A stretch of DNA of 56,318 nt from an uncultured Chiayiivirga sp. (lineage in GTDB: Bacteria; Pseudomonadota; Gammaproteobacteria; Xanthomonadales; Xanthomonadaceae), in the NCBI GenBank assembly GCA_934525595.1, contig CAKSZJ010000021.1:1-56318 (forward strand), in the 5' to 3' direction. A program made the position numbers and the translations under genes. Below the pieces are notes generated by a model, which was given only the letters and a program-made list of their open reading frames with translations, was not told the origin of the DNA and ran no database searches. This document shows positions 44,710 through 55,375 of the stretch, in pieces (position 1 is the stretch's first letter; each line of letters begins with the position of its first letter).

Positions 44710-46347
44710 TCAGTGTTCGGTGTCCTCGTGCGCCAGATCGCCGGGGCGGATCACCGGCGGACGGGTGAAGGTGTGATGCGGTGCCGGCGAAGGCACCGTC
44801 CACTCCAGCCCGCGGGCGCCTTCCCAGACGCGCGCGCTGGCCTTCTCGCCGTGGCGCAACGAGTGCCACAGGATGAAAGCCATCATGAACGGCGTGACGA
44901 ACATGCCGAAGGCGCCGATCGAGCTGATCATGTTCCAGTCGGAAAAGGCCACGTTGTAATCCGGGATGCGGCGCGGCATGCCGGCCAGACCGAGGAAGTG
45001 CTGCGGGAAGAACAGCAGGTTCACGAAGATCAGGCTCCACCAGAAGTGGAACTTGGCCCAGGTCTCGTTGTACATGCGCCCGGTCCACTTGGGCCACCAG
45101 TAGTAGATCGCCGCGATGATCGAGAACAGCGCGCCGGTCACCAGCACGTAATGGAAGTGCGCGACGACGAAGTAGGTGTCGTGGTACTGGAAGTCGGCCG
45201 GCACCACCGCCACCATCAGGCCCGAGAAGCCGCCGATGGCGAACAGGATGATGAAGGCGATCGACCAGAGCATCGGCGACTCGAAGCTGATCGAGCCTTT
45301 CCACATGGTGGAGACCCAGTTGAAGATCTTCACCCCGGTGGGCACCGAGATCAGCATGGTGGCGTACATGAAGAACAGCTCGCCACCCAGCGGCATGCCG
45401 ACGGTGAACATGTGGTGCGCCCACACGATGAAACTCAGGAAGGCGATCGAGGCGGTGGCATACACCATGGCGCGGTAGCCGAACAGCGGCTTGCGCGAGA
45501 AGGTCGGGACGATCTCGCTCATCAGGCCGAAGGACGGCAGGATCATGATGTAGACCTCGGGGTGGCCGAAGAACCAGAAGATGTGCTGATACATCACCGG
45601 ATCGCCGCCGCCGGCCGCCGAGAAGAAGGTGGTGGCGAAGAACTTGTCGGTGAGCAGCATCGTCACCGCACCGGCCAGCACCGGCATCACGCCCAGGATC
45701 AGGAAGGCGGTGATGAGCCAGGTCCAGCAGAACACCGGCATCTTGAGCAGATCGACGCCCGGCGCGCGCATGTTGAGCACCGTGGCGATGATGTTGATGG
45801 CGCCCATGATCGAGCTGATGCCCATCATGTGGATGGCGAAGATGGCGAAGGCCACGTTGCTGCCGCCCTGCAGCGACAGCGGCGGGTACATCGTCCAGCC
45901 ACCGGCCGGCGCACCGCCCGGCAGGAACAGGGTGAGCAGCAGCACCGTGAAGGCGAACGGCAGGATCCAGAACGACCAGTTGTTCATGCGCGGCAGCGCC
46001 ATGTCCGGCGCGCCGATCTGCAGCGGAATCATCCAGTTGGCCAGGCCCACGAAGGCCGGCATCACCGCGCCGAAGATCATCACCAGGGCGTGCATCGCGG
46101 TCATCTGGTTGAAGAACAGCGGATCGACGAACTGCAGGCCCGGCACCGCCAGCTCGGCGCGGATCACGACGGAGAACGCCGCTCCGACGATCGCCATGAC
46201 GAAGCTGAAGAGCAGGTAGAGGGTTCCGATGTCCTTGTGGTTGGTGGACATGAACCAGCGGCGGAAGAAGGTCGGGTGGTGGTCGTGGTCGTGCGCGTCG
46301 TGATGCGCGTCGTGGCCAACATCGATATCGCTGCGGACGGTTGCCAT
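44710..46347 (-). CDS. ctaD: Cytochrome c oxidase subunit I
   Basis: Catalytic subunit with heme a, heme a3 and CuB. The protein has 545 residues with twelve membrane helices. HIFWFFGHPEVYIMILP contains the CuB His and the cross-linked Tyr motif; VWAHHMFTVG the His pair; THFHYVL-like AHFHYVLVTGALFS the heme ligands. The N-terminus has an unusual Asp/His-rich stretch (VGHDAHHDAHDHDHHPTFFR) that may bind metal. Group A1 oxidase is likely from the general pattern. It lies between ctaC (upstream) and the small gene. Confidence 0.97.
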   Translation of the reverse strand: MATVRSDIDVGHDAHHDAHDHDHHPTFFRRWFMSTNHKDIGTLYLLFSFVMAIVGAAFSVVIRAELAVPGLQFVDPLFFNQMTAMHALVMIFGAVMPAFVGLANWMIPLQIGAPDMALPRMNNWSFWILPFAFTVLLLTLFLPGGAPAGGWTMYPPLSLQGGSNVAFAIFAIHMMGISSIMGAINIIATVLNMRAPGVDLLKMPVFCWTWLITAFLILGVMPVLAGAVTMLLTDKFFATTFFSAAGGGDPVMYQHIFWFFGHPEVYIMILPSFGLMSEIVPTFSRKPLFGYRAMVYATASIAFLSFIVWAHHMFTVGMPLGGELFFMYATMLISVPTGVKIFNWVSTMWKGSISFESPMLWSIAFIILFAIGGFSGLMVAVVPADFQYHDTYFVVAHFHYVLVTGALFSIIAAIYYWWPKWTGRMYNETWAKFHFWWSLIFVNLLFFPQHFLGLAGMPRRIPDYNVAFSDWNMISSIGAFGMFVTPFMMAFILWHSLRHGEKASARVWEGARGLEWTVPSPAPHHTFTRPPVIRPGDLAHEDTEH

Positions 46348-46380
46348 GATCTAGCCTCTCAAATTGCGTGCGGCGGGCAA

Positions 46381-47289
46381 TCAGCCCTGGGTGGGAACGG
46401 CGGGCGCGGAATCTTCGACCTGCGCGGTACGCTCGGCCTGCTGCCCATAGGTCGATCCCGGCTGCGCACTGAGCCAACCCTCGAATTCGGCGCGCGGCAC
46501 CGCGCGCACCACGATCGGCATGAAGCCGTGATCCTTGCCGCACAGCTCGGCGCACTGGCCGCGGTACGTGCCCGGCGTGTCGATGCGGGTCCACTGCTCG
46601 ATGACCATGCCGGGAATGGCGTCCTGCTTCCATCCGAACGCCGGCACCCACCAGGAATGGATCACGTCATCGGCGGTCAGCACGAAGCGGATCTTGATGT
46701 CGGTCGGCAGCACCAGCGGATTGTCGACGTTGAGCAGGTAGCTCTTGAACTCGCCGTCCTTCACCTCGCCCGGATCCATCCCCGAACGCAGGCGGCGGGC
46801 GGCGTTGCTCTCCGCATCCAGGCGGCTGACGAAGCTGACGCCGGTCTGCTCGCCGCGATAGTTGAGGATCTCGTACTTCCACATCCACTGGTAGCCGGTG
46901 ATCTTGACCGTCATCTCCGACTCGCTGGCGTCGTACATCTTGTACAGCGTCTTGGTGGCCGGCCAGCAGATCAGCACCAGGATCACCACCGGGATCGCGG
47001 TCCAGACGACTTCGGCCTTGGCGTTGTGGCTGAAGGTGGCCGGCACCGCACCCTTCGACTTGCGGAACGCGAACATGGCATAGCCCATCGCGCCGAAGAC
47101 CAGCAGGCCGATGATGGTGCAGACCCACAGGATGAGGTTGTGCAGCCAGTAAACCTCGCGCGACACCTCGGTCACGCCCGGCCCCATGTTGAGCTGCCAG
47201 GGCTGGGGATCGGCACCCAGCGCCACGCCTGCCGCAAGAAGTGCCGTCAACCCGAAACCGATGCGTAGCATGCGCGCTGCCTTGGTCAT
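46381..47289 (-). CDS. ctaC: Cytochrome c oxidase subunit II
   Basis: Carries the CuA electron entry site. The protein has 302 residues: a signal peptide (MLRIGFGLTALLAAGVALGA), two membrane helices (VYWLHNLILWVCTIIGLLVF; EVVWTAIPVVILVLICWPAT) and a cupredoxin domain with HSWWVPAFGWKQDAIPG and CAELCGKDHGFMPI, which supplies Cys, Cys, His and Met ligands. There is no fused cytochrome c domain; a short tail follows. The ATG at 47289 has GAGGT upstream. It is the first gene of the ctaC-ctaD-small-ctaG-ctaE group. Confidence 0.97.
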   Translation of the reverse strand: MTKAARMLRIGFGLTALLAAGVALGADPQPWQLNMGPGVTEVSREVYWLHNLILWVCTIIGLLVFGAMGYAMFAFRKSKGAVPATFSHNAKAEVVWTAIPVVILVLICWPATKTLYKMYDASESEMTVKITGYQWMWKYEILNYRGEQTGVSFVSRLDAESNAARRLRSGMDPGEVKDGEFKSYLLNVDNPLVLPTDIKIRFVLTADDVIHSWWVPAFGWKQDAIPGMVIEQWTRIDTPGTYRGQCAELCGKDHGFMPIVVRAVPRAEFEGWLSAQPGSTYGQQAERTAQVEDSAPAVPTQG

Positions 47290-47334
47290 TGTCTTACCTC
47301 GGGGACGAGCCCCTGCCTGAAACCCAATGCGTCC

Positions 47335-47354
47335 ACGCTGCATGCCTGCAGCGT
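47335..47354 (-). promoter_or_regulatory. Perfect hairpin in the ctaC leader
   Basis: ACGCTGCA (47335-47342) and TGCAGCGT (47347-47354) form a perfect 8-bp stem with a TGCC loop, within the ~140-nt leader between the predicted promoter and ctaC. A second small stem GGGG-ACGAG-CCCC lies at 47301-47313. A regulatory role is possible but not shown. Confidence 0.45.
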
Positions 47355-47437
47355 CTCCCTGATGTGTGCTTCGCGTTGCCGCCGGCGCCGGGCCTTGGAC
47401 CGGGCCTGAACCCTGCGGGAACGCGGCGAATTCTCCG

Positions 47438-47467
47438 ATCATAGCGATTGCGCACGAGCGGGGGCAA
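47438..47467 (-). promoter_or_regulatory. Predicted sigma70 promoter of the cta operon
   Basis: On the minus strand TTGCCC (47467-47462) and TATGAT (47443-47438) are spaced by 18 bp, close to the -35/-10 consensus. This predicts a start near 47431 and a leader of about 140 nt before ctaC. Confidence 0.5.
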
Positions 47468-47608
47468 CACGAAGCGATCCGCGTGCCGCAGGAAATCCGG
47501 AAAAATCCGCCGGATTTCAACGGACTGGACGCGCTGGCGCGATCAGGAGCGCGAGACGATCCCGCGCTCCCGACGACACCTTGCGCCGCCGCCGTATCGC
47601 CTCCGGAC

Positions 47609-48469
47609 TCAGCGCTTGGCAGCCGCCTGGCCGTAGAGCGATTCGGCGCGTGCCTTGAGCAGCGCGACGTCGGCGTCGTCGGCCTCGCCGGATTCCTTCT
47701 CGTTGACGATCAGGTCACCGGCTTCGTTCCAGCCCACCAGGGTGGTGACCTGCTTCTGCACGCGCTCCACGACCCAGGGCTTGCCGCCCTTGTAGGCATA
47801 GCGGAACTGCGCCGAACCGGCGCTGCCGTAATCGACCTGCTCGCGCGCCATGCGAATCTGTCCGCTGTCCTCGACGAAGGCGTCCCAGCCCACCGCGATG
47901 TCGTCCTCGAGGCGCTCGCCCTCGATGCGACGCAGGGCGCCGATGCTGGCGACGAGCTTCTCGAACTCGCCCTTGGCCAGTTCCGCCGGCGGCACATCGG
48001 CGGCCGGCTGGCCTCCGCGCACCAGCGACAGGGCGAGCTCGCCCTTGGGCGCGCCCTGGGTCAGCACGGGAACCGGGCGATCGGTGCCGTAGAGGACCAG
48101 GGTTTCGGCCTGCAGCATCACCTGGAGGCCGTAGCTGTGGGATGCGTCGATCTTCGCCGGGTCGTAGCCCAGCGCGACATTGAGCGGCAGCGCCGCCGCC
48201 GCGGGCTGGGTCGACTCGGCAACGACCACCGGAATGCTGGCCGCATCCGTGACGTCCACCAGACGCATGACCAGCGACAGCCCCGGCGGCAGCGTCGCCA
48301 GCTGGTCGATGCTCACCTTGGCCGTGATCGCCGGACCGGTGATCGCGGGCGCGGCGGCCGCTGCAGGGGTCTGCGCCGCGGCGGAATTGGCCGGGGCATC
48401 GGACTGGCCGCCACAGGCGGCGAGCGCCAAGGCTGCGGCAACGGACAGCGGGAGGGCAATGAACTTCAT
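47609..48469 (-). CDS. YbaY-like lipoprotein
   Basis: A 286-residue predicted lipoprotein: MKFIALPLSVAAALALA and the lipobox AAC, then a Ser/Ala/Pro-rich linker. The first domain (VSIDQLATLPPGLSLVMRLV, IDASHSYGLQVML) resembles the YbaY type (chaperone-like beta-sandwich found in stress-associated lipoproteins). The C-terminal ~120 residues (IEGERLEDDIAVGWDAFVED, RYAYKGGKPWVVERVQ) are not recognised. The start at 48469 puts the signal peptide first. It stands alone between ctaC and tyrS; function unknown. Confidence 0.8.
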   Translation of the reverse strand: MKFIALPLSVAAALALAACGGQSDAPANSAAAQTPAAAAAPAITGPAITAKVSIDQLATLPPGLSLVMRLVDVTDAASIPVVVAESTQPAAAALPLNVALGYDPAKIDASHSYGLQVMLQAETLVLYGTDRPVPVLTQGAPKGELALSLVRGGQPAADVPPAELAKGEFEKLVASIGALRRIEGERLEDDIAVGWDAFVEDSGQIRMAREQVDYGSAGSAQFRYAYKGGKPWVVERVQKQVTTLVGWNEAGDLIVNEKESGEADDADVALLKARAESLYGQAAAKR

Positions 48470-48744
48470 GGGAGCACTCGTGAATGTGGGGAAGTTGACG
48501 ATGGAGGCAGGCGAATGGGCCATCGGTGCACACACGCTGTCGCTGTCGATGACGGCCCGGAGTCGCGATGCGCCGGGCGCCGCTGCGCCGGGATTTCCGG
48601 TTGCGACAACCTGCCAGATTCCAGCCGCCGGGTACGCGGCAAGTCGGTTAGCTTAGAGCAAAACGGGCAAAAACATCATATCGCCGCCGCAGGAATCCCA
48701 TTGCGGGCCGCGGCGGCTCGCGCCGCCCCTGGAGTCGGCTGCGA

Positions 48745-49959
<1,215 letters not shown>

Positions 49960-50212
49960 CGGGATGTGCCTCGCGTTGCATCGGGTTGGAGCGGCGGCGA
50001 GCGCCGCCGAGCGCGCCAGCTTAGAGGATCGAGCGGCCTCGCGCTGACCCGTCGCGCCGCGGGCGCAGGGCACAGGCCGATCGATGTTAACGATGCGTTA
50101 AATCCGTTCAGGAAAAAAGCCAGCGCGAACAAGGGTTTGACGAACACTCTTCCGGCTCGTTATCGTTTTGCCCGGTTTCAATGCACCGCGCGATCGCGTC
50201 GGGGACACAGGC

Positions 50213-51577
50213 ATGCAGGAACACGCGGAACAGCCTCGGCACGACGAGGACGCGACACCCACCCCACCACGCAGGCGCTCGCACGAACACTGGCTGCTGG
50301 CCAGCACCGTAGCCGCAACCCTCTCGCTGGTCGCCGCGATCGGTCCGGGCTTTGCCCGCGCAATCACCGAGGATCCCCAGATCCAGCGCTGGGTGCAGCC
50401 GCTTCCGCTGCCCGAACCCGTGGCCGAAACCGAGGCCGACGCGGACGGCGATGCCGCTGCTGCGGAAAGCACTCCGGCCACCGAGTGGCACACCGTGGAA
50501 GTGCAGCCCGGCCAGACGATGGGAGCGATCTTCGCCTCGCTCTCGCTCCCCGCACCGCTGCTGCATCGCCTGCTGGATCGCCCCACGCTGCGCGGGCCGC
50601 TCACCCGCGTGCGCGCCGGCGCGCGCTTCGATTTCGAAATCGGCGCCGACGGCGCGCTGCACAGCCTGCGCTTCGAACGCGACGAGGCCAGCTTCGTCAC
50701 CGTGACGATCGACGCAGACACGATCCGCGAAGACATCGCCCGGCGCGACATCCAGCACCGGGTGAACATGGCCAGCGGCGTGATCGAAGGCTCGCTGGTC
50801 GGCGCGGCCGGGAAGTCCGGCATCGGCTACGGCACGGTGCTGGAAATGGCCAAGGTGTTCGGCTACGACATCGACTTCACCCAGGATCTGCGCGTGGGCG
50901 ACACCTTCAGCGTGGTCTACGAAGAGGTCTATCGCGACGGCGAGCGCCTGCGCAGCGGCGACATCCTCGCGGCCAGCTTCATCAACCAGGGCAAGCCCTA
51001 TCACGCGTTCCGCTACACCTTCTCCGATGGCCGCACCGAATACTTCGACCTCGAAGGCCGGCCGATGAAGAAAAGCTTCCTGCGCATCCCGGTCGAATTC
51101 ACCCGCATCAGCTCGCTGTTCACCACCGCGCGCCGGCATCCGGTTCTTGGCACGATGCGCGCCCACAAGGGCGTGGACTACGCCGCGCGCACCGGCACAC
51201 CGATCATGGCCGCCGGCGAGGGGCGGATCAGCTTTGCAGGCTGGCAGAACGGCTACGGGCGCACGGTGATCGTCGATCACGGCCGCGGCTACACCACGCT
51301 CTACGCCCACATGTCCCGGTTGAGCGGCTATGCCAAGGGCGCGCGGGTGCGTCAGGGCGACATCATCGGCTACGTCGGCAGCAGCGGCCTGGCCACCGGC
51401 CCGCACCTGCACTACGAGTTCCGCATCAACGGCGCGCACCGCGATCCGCTGAAAGTGACCCTGCCCAAGCCCGAGCCGCTGCCGCCCTCCGAGCTGGGGC
51501 GCTTCCAGGAACAAACCCGCCCGCTGCTCGCCAAGCTCGATCTGCTCGGCGGCAAGCGGCACTATGCCGCGCGCTGA
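50213..51577 (+). CDS. M23-family peptidoglycan endopeptidase
   Basis: A 454-residue inner-membrane-anchored or periplasmic enzyme that cuts peptidoglycan cross-links (MepM/OapA-like). One membrane helix ([20 protein letters not shown]) follows a charged N-terminus. A LysM/OapA-like domain ([20 protein letters not shown]) precedes the second conserved domain. The catalytic LytM domain has zinc ligands in [17 protein letters not shown] and [16 protein letters not shown] at 50213 has GGGGAC upstream; an alternative lies at 50168. Its stop overlaps anmK by 14 bp. Confidence 0.92.
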   Translation: MQEHAEQPRHDEDATPTPPRRRSHEHWLLASTVAATLSLVAAIGPGFARAITEDPQIQRWVQPLPLPEPVAETEADADGDAAAAESTPATEWHTVEVQPGQTMGAIFASLSLPAPLLHRLLDRPTLRGPLTRVRAGARFDFEIGADGALHSLRFERDEASFVTVTIDADTIREDIARRDIQHRVNMASGVIEGSLVGAAGKSGIGYGTVLEMAKVFGYDIDFTQDLRVGDTFSVVYEEVYRDGERLRSGDILAASFINQGKPYHAFRYTFSDGRTEYFDLEGRPMKKSFLRIPVEFTRISSLFTTARRHPVLGTMRAHKGVDYAARTGTPIMAAGEGRISFAGWQNGYGRTVIVDHGRGYTTLYAHMSRLSGYAKGARVRQGDIIGYVGSSGLATGPHLHYEFRINGAHRDPLKVTLPKPEPLPPSELGRFQEQTRPLLAKLDLLGGKRHYAAR

Positions 51578-52697
51578 CGCTCCCGATGCGGGCGAGGCGC
51601 CCTACCTCGGACTGATGTCCGGCACCAGCGCAGACGGCATCGATGCCGCGCTGGTGCATTTCCCCGGGAACGGCATGCCGTCACTGGCGGCGGCACGAAC
51701 CTTTGCGTGGGAACCTGCGCTGCGCGAGGAGATCCTGGCGCTCTCGCAGGCTGCGGTGAAGGTCGAACCCGAGCGCCTGGCGCGGCTGGACCACCGCATC
51801 GGCGCGGCCTTCGCACACGCGGCCAACCGGCTTCTGGCCGAGGCGGGCATCCGCGCCGCGCAGGTCGCCGCTATCGGCTCGCACGGCCAGACCCTGCGCC
51901 ACGCACCTTCGGGCGACGCGCCCTTCAGTTGGCAGCTGGGGGATCCCACCCTCATCGCCGAGCGCACCGGCATCACCACCGTGGCCGACTTCCGCCGCCG
52001 CGACGTGGCCGCCGGCGGCCAGGGCGCGCCGCTGATGCCGGCCGTCCACCGCGCCCTGTTCGCCGACCCGCGCGAAGACCGCGCGGTGCTGAATCTGGGC
52101 GGCATCGCCAACCTCACCCTGCTGCCCGTCTCGGGCGAGGTCCACGGCTTCGACACCGGCCCGGCCAACGGCCTGATGGACGCCTGGATGCTCGAACAGC
52201 GCGGCGCACCCTGCGATCTGGACGGCGCGTTTGCCGCATGCGGGCAAGTCGATCAACGCCTTCTCGCCGAGCTTCTTGCCGATCCCTGGTTCGCGCGGCT
52301 TCCGCCCAAGAGCACGGGCCGGGACCACTTCCATCTCGACTGGCTGCGCACGCGCCTGGGCGGACGAACGCTGGCGGCCCAGGACGTGCAGGCCACCCTG
52401 CTGGAACTGACCGCGCGCAGCGTTGCCGAAGCGCTCGAGCACAGCCAGCCGGGCACGCGGCGGCTTCTTGCCTGCGGCGGCGGAGTACACAACGGCGCGC
52501 TGATGCGCCGCCTCGCCGCACTGCTGCCCGGCGCCGGGATATCCAGCACCGCAGCGCTCGGCGTCGACCCGGACTTCGTCGAGGCCATCGGTTTCGCATG
52601 GCTGGCGCGACAGACGCTGCTCGGGCGCCCCGGCAACCTGCCCTCGGCCACCGGCGCGCGCGGTGCGCGCGTACTCGGCGCCATCCATCCGGCCTGA
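51564..52697 (+). CDS. anmK: Anhydro-N-acetylmuramic acid kinase
   Basis: Phosphorylates 1,6-anhydroMurNAc released during wall turnover to MurNAc-6-phosphate, a peptidoglycan recycling step. The protein has 377 residues. The ATP-binding start [17 protein letters not shown] is intact, as are [11 protein letters not shown], the [10 protein letters not shown] block, [13 protein letters not shown] and the second ATP-binding [13 protein letters not shown]. The overlap with the M23 gene suggests co-expression of wall cleavage and recycling. REP-like repeats follow. Confidence 0.96.
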   Translation: MPRADAPDAGEAPYLGLMSGTSADGIDAALVHFPGNGMPSLAAARTFAWEPALREEILALSQAAVKVEPERLARLDHRIGAAFAHAANRLLAEAGIRAAQVAAIGSHGQTLRHAPSGDAPFSWQLGDPTLIAERTGITTVADFRRRDVAAGGQGAPLMPAVHRALFADPREDRAVLNLGGIANLTLLPVSGEVHGFDTGPANGLMDAWMLEQRGAPCDLDGAFAACGQVDQRLLAELLADPWFARLPPKSTGRDHFHLDWLRTRLGGRTLAAQDVQATLLELTARSVAEALEHSQPGTRRLLACGGGVHNGALMRRLAALLPGAGISSTAALGVDPDFVEAIGFAWLARQTLLGRPGNLPSATGARGARVLGAIHPA

Positions 52698-52702
52698 GGA
52701 GA

Positions 52703-52838
52703 GGCAGCGTCGGCCACGTAGGGCCTACGGTGGCGGCGCGCCCGGGGTTCGTAGGTCGGGGCTACGCCCCCGACGGGGTGTTCGACGCCCGGCAGCTGTT
52801 CGAAGCTCGGCAGCGTCGGCCACGTAGGGCCGACCTAC
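52703..52838. repeat. Cluster of three GTAG-headed REP-like palindromes
   Basis: A forward copy at 52751-52775 reads GTAGGTCGGGGCTACGCCCC and onward. Two copies run in reverse, at 52703-52728 and 52809-52838; read on the minus strand they start GTAGG and contain CCTACGTGGCCGACGCTGC. The GTAG head and short stem match REPs mobilised by RAYT transposases (SMAG type of Stenotrophomonas). No RAYT gene is in the window. Confidence 0.75.
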
Positions 52839-52884
52839 GGGAGTGGTGCGCCGCTCGCACGGAACGATCGGGCGCGGCGCAGGC

Positions 52885-53139
52885 TCAGTAAGGCGCGTCG
52901 TTGGGCAGCTGCTGCATGGCCTTCATGGCCTCGGCCAGCGCGCGCGATTCATCGTCTTCCAGCGTTCCGGCCAGGCGCGCGATGTCGCCGGGCACGGGGA
53001 CTTCCGGCTGCTCCATGCCCAGCGCCTCCTTGATCAGGCGCAGGATCACGTCGTTTATCGGCCAGCCGCGCTCGCGCGCGATGCGCTTGATGCGATCGGC
53101 GACCTGCGGTTCGATGTCACGGACGAGAAAGTCGGGCAT
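52885..53139 (-). CDS. Ribbon-helix-helix (CopG/FitA-like) small protein
   Basis: An 84-residue protein. The first ~45 residues (MPDFLVRDIEPQVADRIKRI, ARERGWPINDVILRLIKEAL) look like the beta strand plus two helices of a ribbon-helix-helix DNA-binding domain, as in plasmid-stability antitoxins. The tail is acidic. No PIN toxin or other partner lies next to it, so it may be an orphan antitoxin or a stand-alone regulator. I cannot name it further. Confidence 0.7.
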   Translation of the reverse strand: MPDFLVRDIEPQVADRIKRIARERGWPINDVILRLIKEALGMEQPEVPVPGDIARLAGTLEDDESRALAEAMKAMQQLPNDAPY

Positions 53140-53273
53140 GGGTGGGAGATCGATGAAGCAACAAGTTTCACGGCGCGATCCCCTGTTCGATACGCGCGCG
53201 GCGCTTTCGGGAACATATCACGACCGCGCGCGGCTGCGCAGTCGGCTGTAGCAAAGGTTTGCCATCCGTCGGA

Positions 53274-54575
53274 TCAGCCCGCCTCCGGGCGGCTTCCAGG
53301 CATGCGCGGACGCAGCCAGAAAAACAGCAGGAGCGCCGGGATGGCCAGCACCGCGCTGAGCACGAAATAGCCCGCGTAGCCTGCGCCCAGCTCCACGATC
53401 CGGCCGGAAAAGAACCCCAGCACCTTGCCCGGCAGCATGATCAGCGAGGAGAACAGCGCGTACTGGGTGGCGGTGTAGCGCGTGTTCACCAGCGCCGACA
53501 TATAGGCCACCGCCACCGTACCCAAAAACCCCTGCGCCAGGTTCTCGCCGGAAATGACCAGCGTGAGCAATGCGATGTCGCCGCCCGCGCCGATCAGGAT
53601 CAGGTACAGCAGATTGCTCGCCGCGCCCAGCGCGATCGCCGCCAGCAGCGGCCACGACACGCCCCAGCGCGCCACGGCCAGGCCGCCTAGGAACGCGCCG
53701 GCAATACCGATCCAGATGCCGTAGACCTTGGTCACCGCGGCGATCTGCGTCTTGGTGAACCCCTGGTCCAGATAGAACGGCCCGATGATGCCGCCCACCA
53801 GCGCCTGGTCGGAAATCTTCATGCCGAGAACGAACAGCAGGATCGCCAGCGCCACCTTGCCGCCGAAGCGGTGGAAGAAGTCCGTGAACGGCTCCACCAC
53901 GCCCTCGCGCATCGCTGCCGTCCAGCCCTGCGTACGTGCGCGTCGCACCTGCGGCTCGCGCGCCAGGAGGCACACCGCGATCGGGATCCCCATCAGCAGC
54001 GCCATGGCGCGATACACCGTCGGCCACACGAGGTGATCGGCCAGCACCAGCGCCAGCGCGCCGCTGGCGACCAGAGCGATGCGGTAGCCCAGCGAGTACG
54101 TCGCCACCAGCGCCCCCTGCGACTCGACCGGAGCGATCTCGACGCGATAGGCGTCCACGGCGATGTCCAGCGTCGCGCCGAGGAAAGCCACCGCCACGGT
54201 CAGCCCGACGAAGGGCGAAAGCTGCTGCGGAGTAACGTGCGCCATCGCCAGCAAGCCGATGGCGATGCCCCCCATCGCCAGCAGCAGCCAGCCGCGCCGC
54301 TGCCCGAGGCGGCCCAGCAGCGGCAGCCGCCAGCGATCCACCAGCGGCGCCCAGAGGAACTTGAACGAATACGCCAGGCCGGCGCTCGCGATCATGGTGA
54401 TCTCGCGCAGCTCGATGCCGCCTTCGCGCAGCCAGTACGCCAGGGTGACGCCGACCAGCAGGAACGGCAGTCCCGAGGCGAAGCCGAAGAAGAACATCGT
54501 CCACGCCGAGGGCGCGGCGAACGCCGCCAGCGCGCCGCGCCAGCCGGAAGGCCGCGCCGTGCCCGAGCCGCTCAT
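53274..54575 (-). CDS. ampG: AmpG-family muropeptide permease
   Basis: Imports GlcNAc-anhydroMurNAc peptides from the periplasm for recycling. The protein has 433 residues with twelve predicted membrane helices of the MFS type. AmpG-like pieces are SAWTMFFFGFASGLPFLLVG near the N-terminus, YSFKFLWAPLVDRWRLP, LDIAVDAYRVEIAP, and GENLAQGFLGTVAVAYMSAL. Its ATG overlaps the xthA stop by 4 nt (ATGA). With anmK and the M23 gene close by it completes a wall-recycling neighbourhood. Confidence 0.93.
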   Translation of the reverse strand: MSGSGTARPSGWRGALAAFAAPSAWTMFFFGFASGLPFLLVGVTLAYWLREGGIELREITMIASAGLAYSFKFLWAPLVDRWRLPLLGRLGQRRGWLLLAMGGIAIGLLAMAHVTPQQLSPFVGLTVAVAFLGATLDIAVDAYRVEIAPVESQGALVATYSLGYRIALVASGALALVLADHLVWPTVYRAMALLMGIPIAVCLLAREPQVRRARTQGWTAAMREGVVEPFTDFFHRFGGKVALAILLFVLGMKISDQALVGGIIGPFYLDQGFTKTQIAAVTKVYGIWIGIAGAFLGGLAVARWGVSWPLLAAIALGAASNLLYLILIGAGGDIALLTLVISGENLAQGFLGTVAVAYMSALVNTRYTATQYALFSSLIMLPGKVLGFFSGRIVELGAGYAGYFVLSAVLAIPALLLFFWLRPRMPGSRPEAG

Positions 54576-55375
54576 TCAGCGTAATCCACCAGATAGGGCG
54601 CATGATCGGAAAACCGCGGCTCGCGCCAGACCTGGCAGCCGCGCAGGCGTTCACGCAATCCCGGCGTGGCGAGCTGGTAGTCGATCCGCCAGCCCACGTT
54701 GTTGGCGCGCGCCGCACCGCGATTGGACCACCAGGTGTATTCGTCGCGTGCATCGGGCTTGAGCGCGCGGAAGGTATCGACCCAGCCCGTTTCAGGCTGG
54801 GGCGAACCATCGCCGCACGCATCGGCGATCATCCCGTTCAACCACGCGCGCTCGGGCGGCAGACAACCGGAGTTCTTCTGATTGCTGGTCCAGTTCCTGA
54901 TGTCGTGGCGCGCCCGCACGATGTTCCAGTCGCCGCAGAGCACGTACTGGCGGCTGCTTGCCAGCCATTCGTCCAGAATCGGCCTGAGCCAGTCCATCAC
55001 CTCGAACTTGAAGCCCTGACGCTCCTCGCCCGACGAGCCGGATGGAATGTAGAACGACACCACGCTCAGATTGCCGAAGCGTGCCTCGATGTAACGCCCC
55101 TCGTCGTCGAACGGCGCCCAGCCCAACGCCGTGCGGACCTCGTCCGGCGCGCGCCGGCTGTAGATCGCCACCCCGCTGTAGCCCTTCTTCGTCACCGCGT
55201 CGCGGAACGCCACGTGGTAGCCGGTCGGGCGGAACGCCTCGTCGGCCAGCTGGTGTTCCTGCGCCTTGGTTTCCTGCACGCACAGCACATCCACATCCTG
55301 CGCCGCGAACCACGGGAAAAATCCCTTGTTCGCCGCCGAACGGATGCCGTTGGCGTTGAAGCTCATGATCCGCAT
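54572..55375 (-). CDS. xthA: Exodeoxyribonuclease III
   Basis: AP endonuclease and 3'-5' exonuclease of base excision repair. The protein has 267 residues. Family motifs MRIMSFNANGIRSA, LCVQETKAQE (metal-binding Glu), GYSGVAIYSRR, VLCGDWNIVRA, and the C-terminal WRIDYQLATPGL and FSDHAPYLVDY (catalytic His) are all present. Two ATGs lie close together (55381 and 55375). GAGGA ends directly at the first, leaving no space, but sits 6 nt ahead of the second; I therefore choose 55375. Confidence 0.95.
   Translation of the reverse strand: MRIMSFNANGIRSAANKGFFPWFAAQDVDVLCVQETKAQEHQLADEAFRPTGYHVAFRDAVTKKGYSGVAIYSRRAPDEVRTALGWAPFDDEGRYIEARFGNLSVVSFYIPSGSSGEERQGFKFEVMDWLRPILDEWLASSRQYVLCGDWNIVRARHDIRNWTSNQKNSGCLPPERAWLNGMIADACGDGSPQPETGWVDTFRALKPDARDEYTWWSNRGAARANNVGWRIDYQLATPGLRERLRGCQVWREPRFSDHAPYLVDYAE

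Noticed and set aside
44713..47268. Very long + strand frame across ctaD and ctaC
   Set aside because: Antisense of two clear oxidase genes; the product is rich in His, Asp and Gln from reversed codons.
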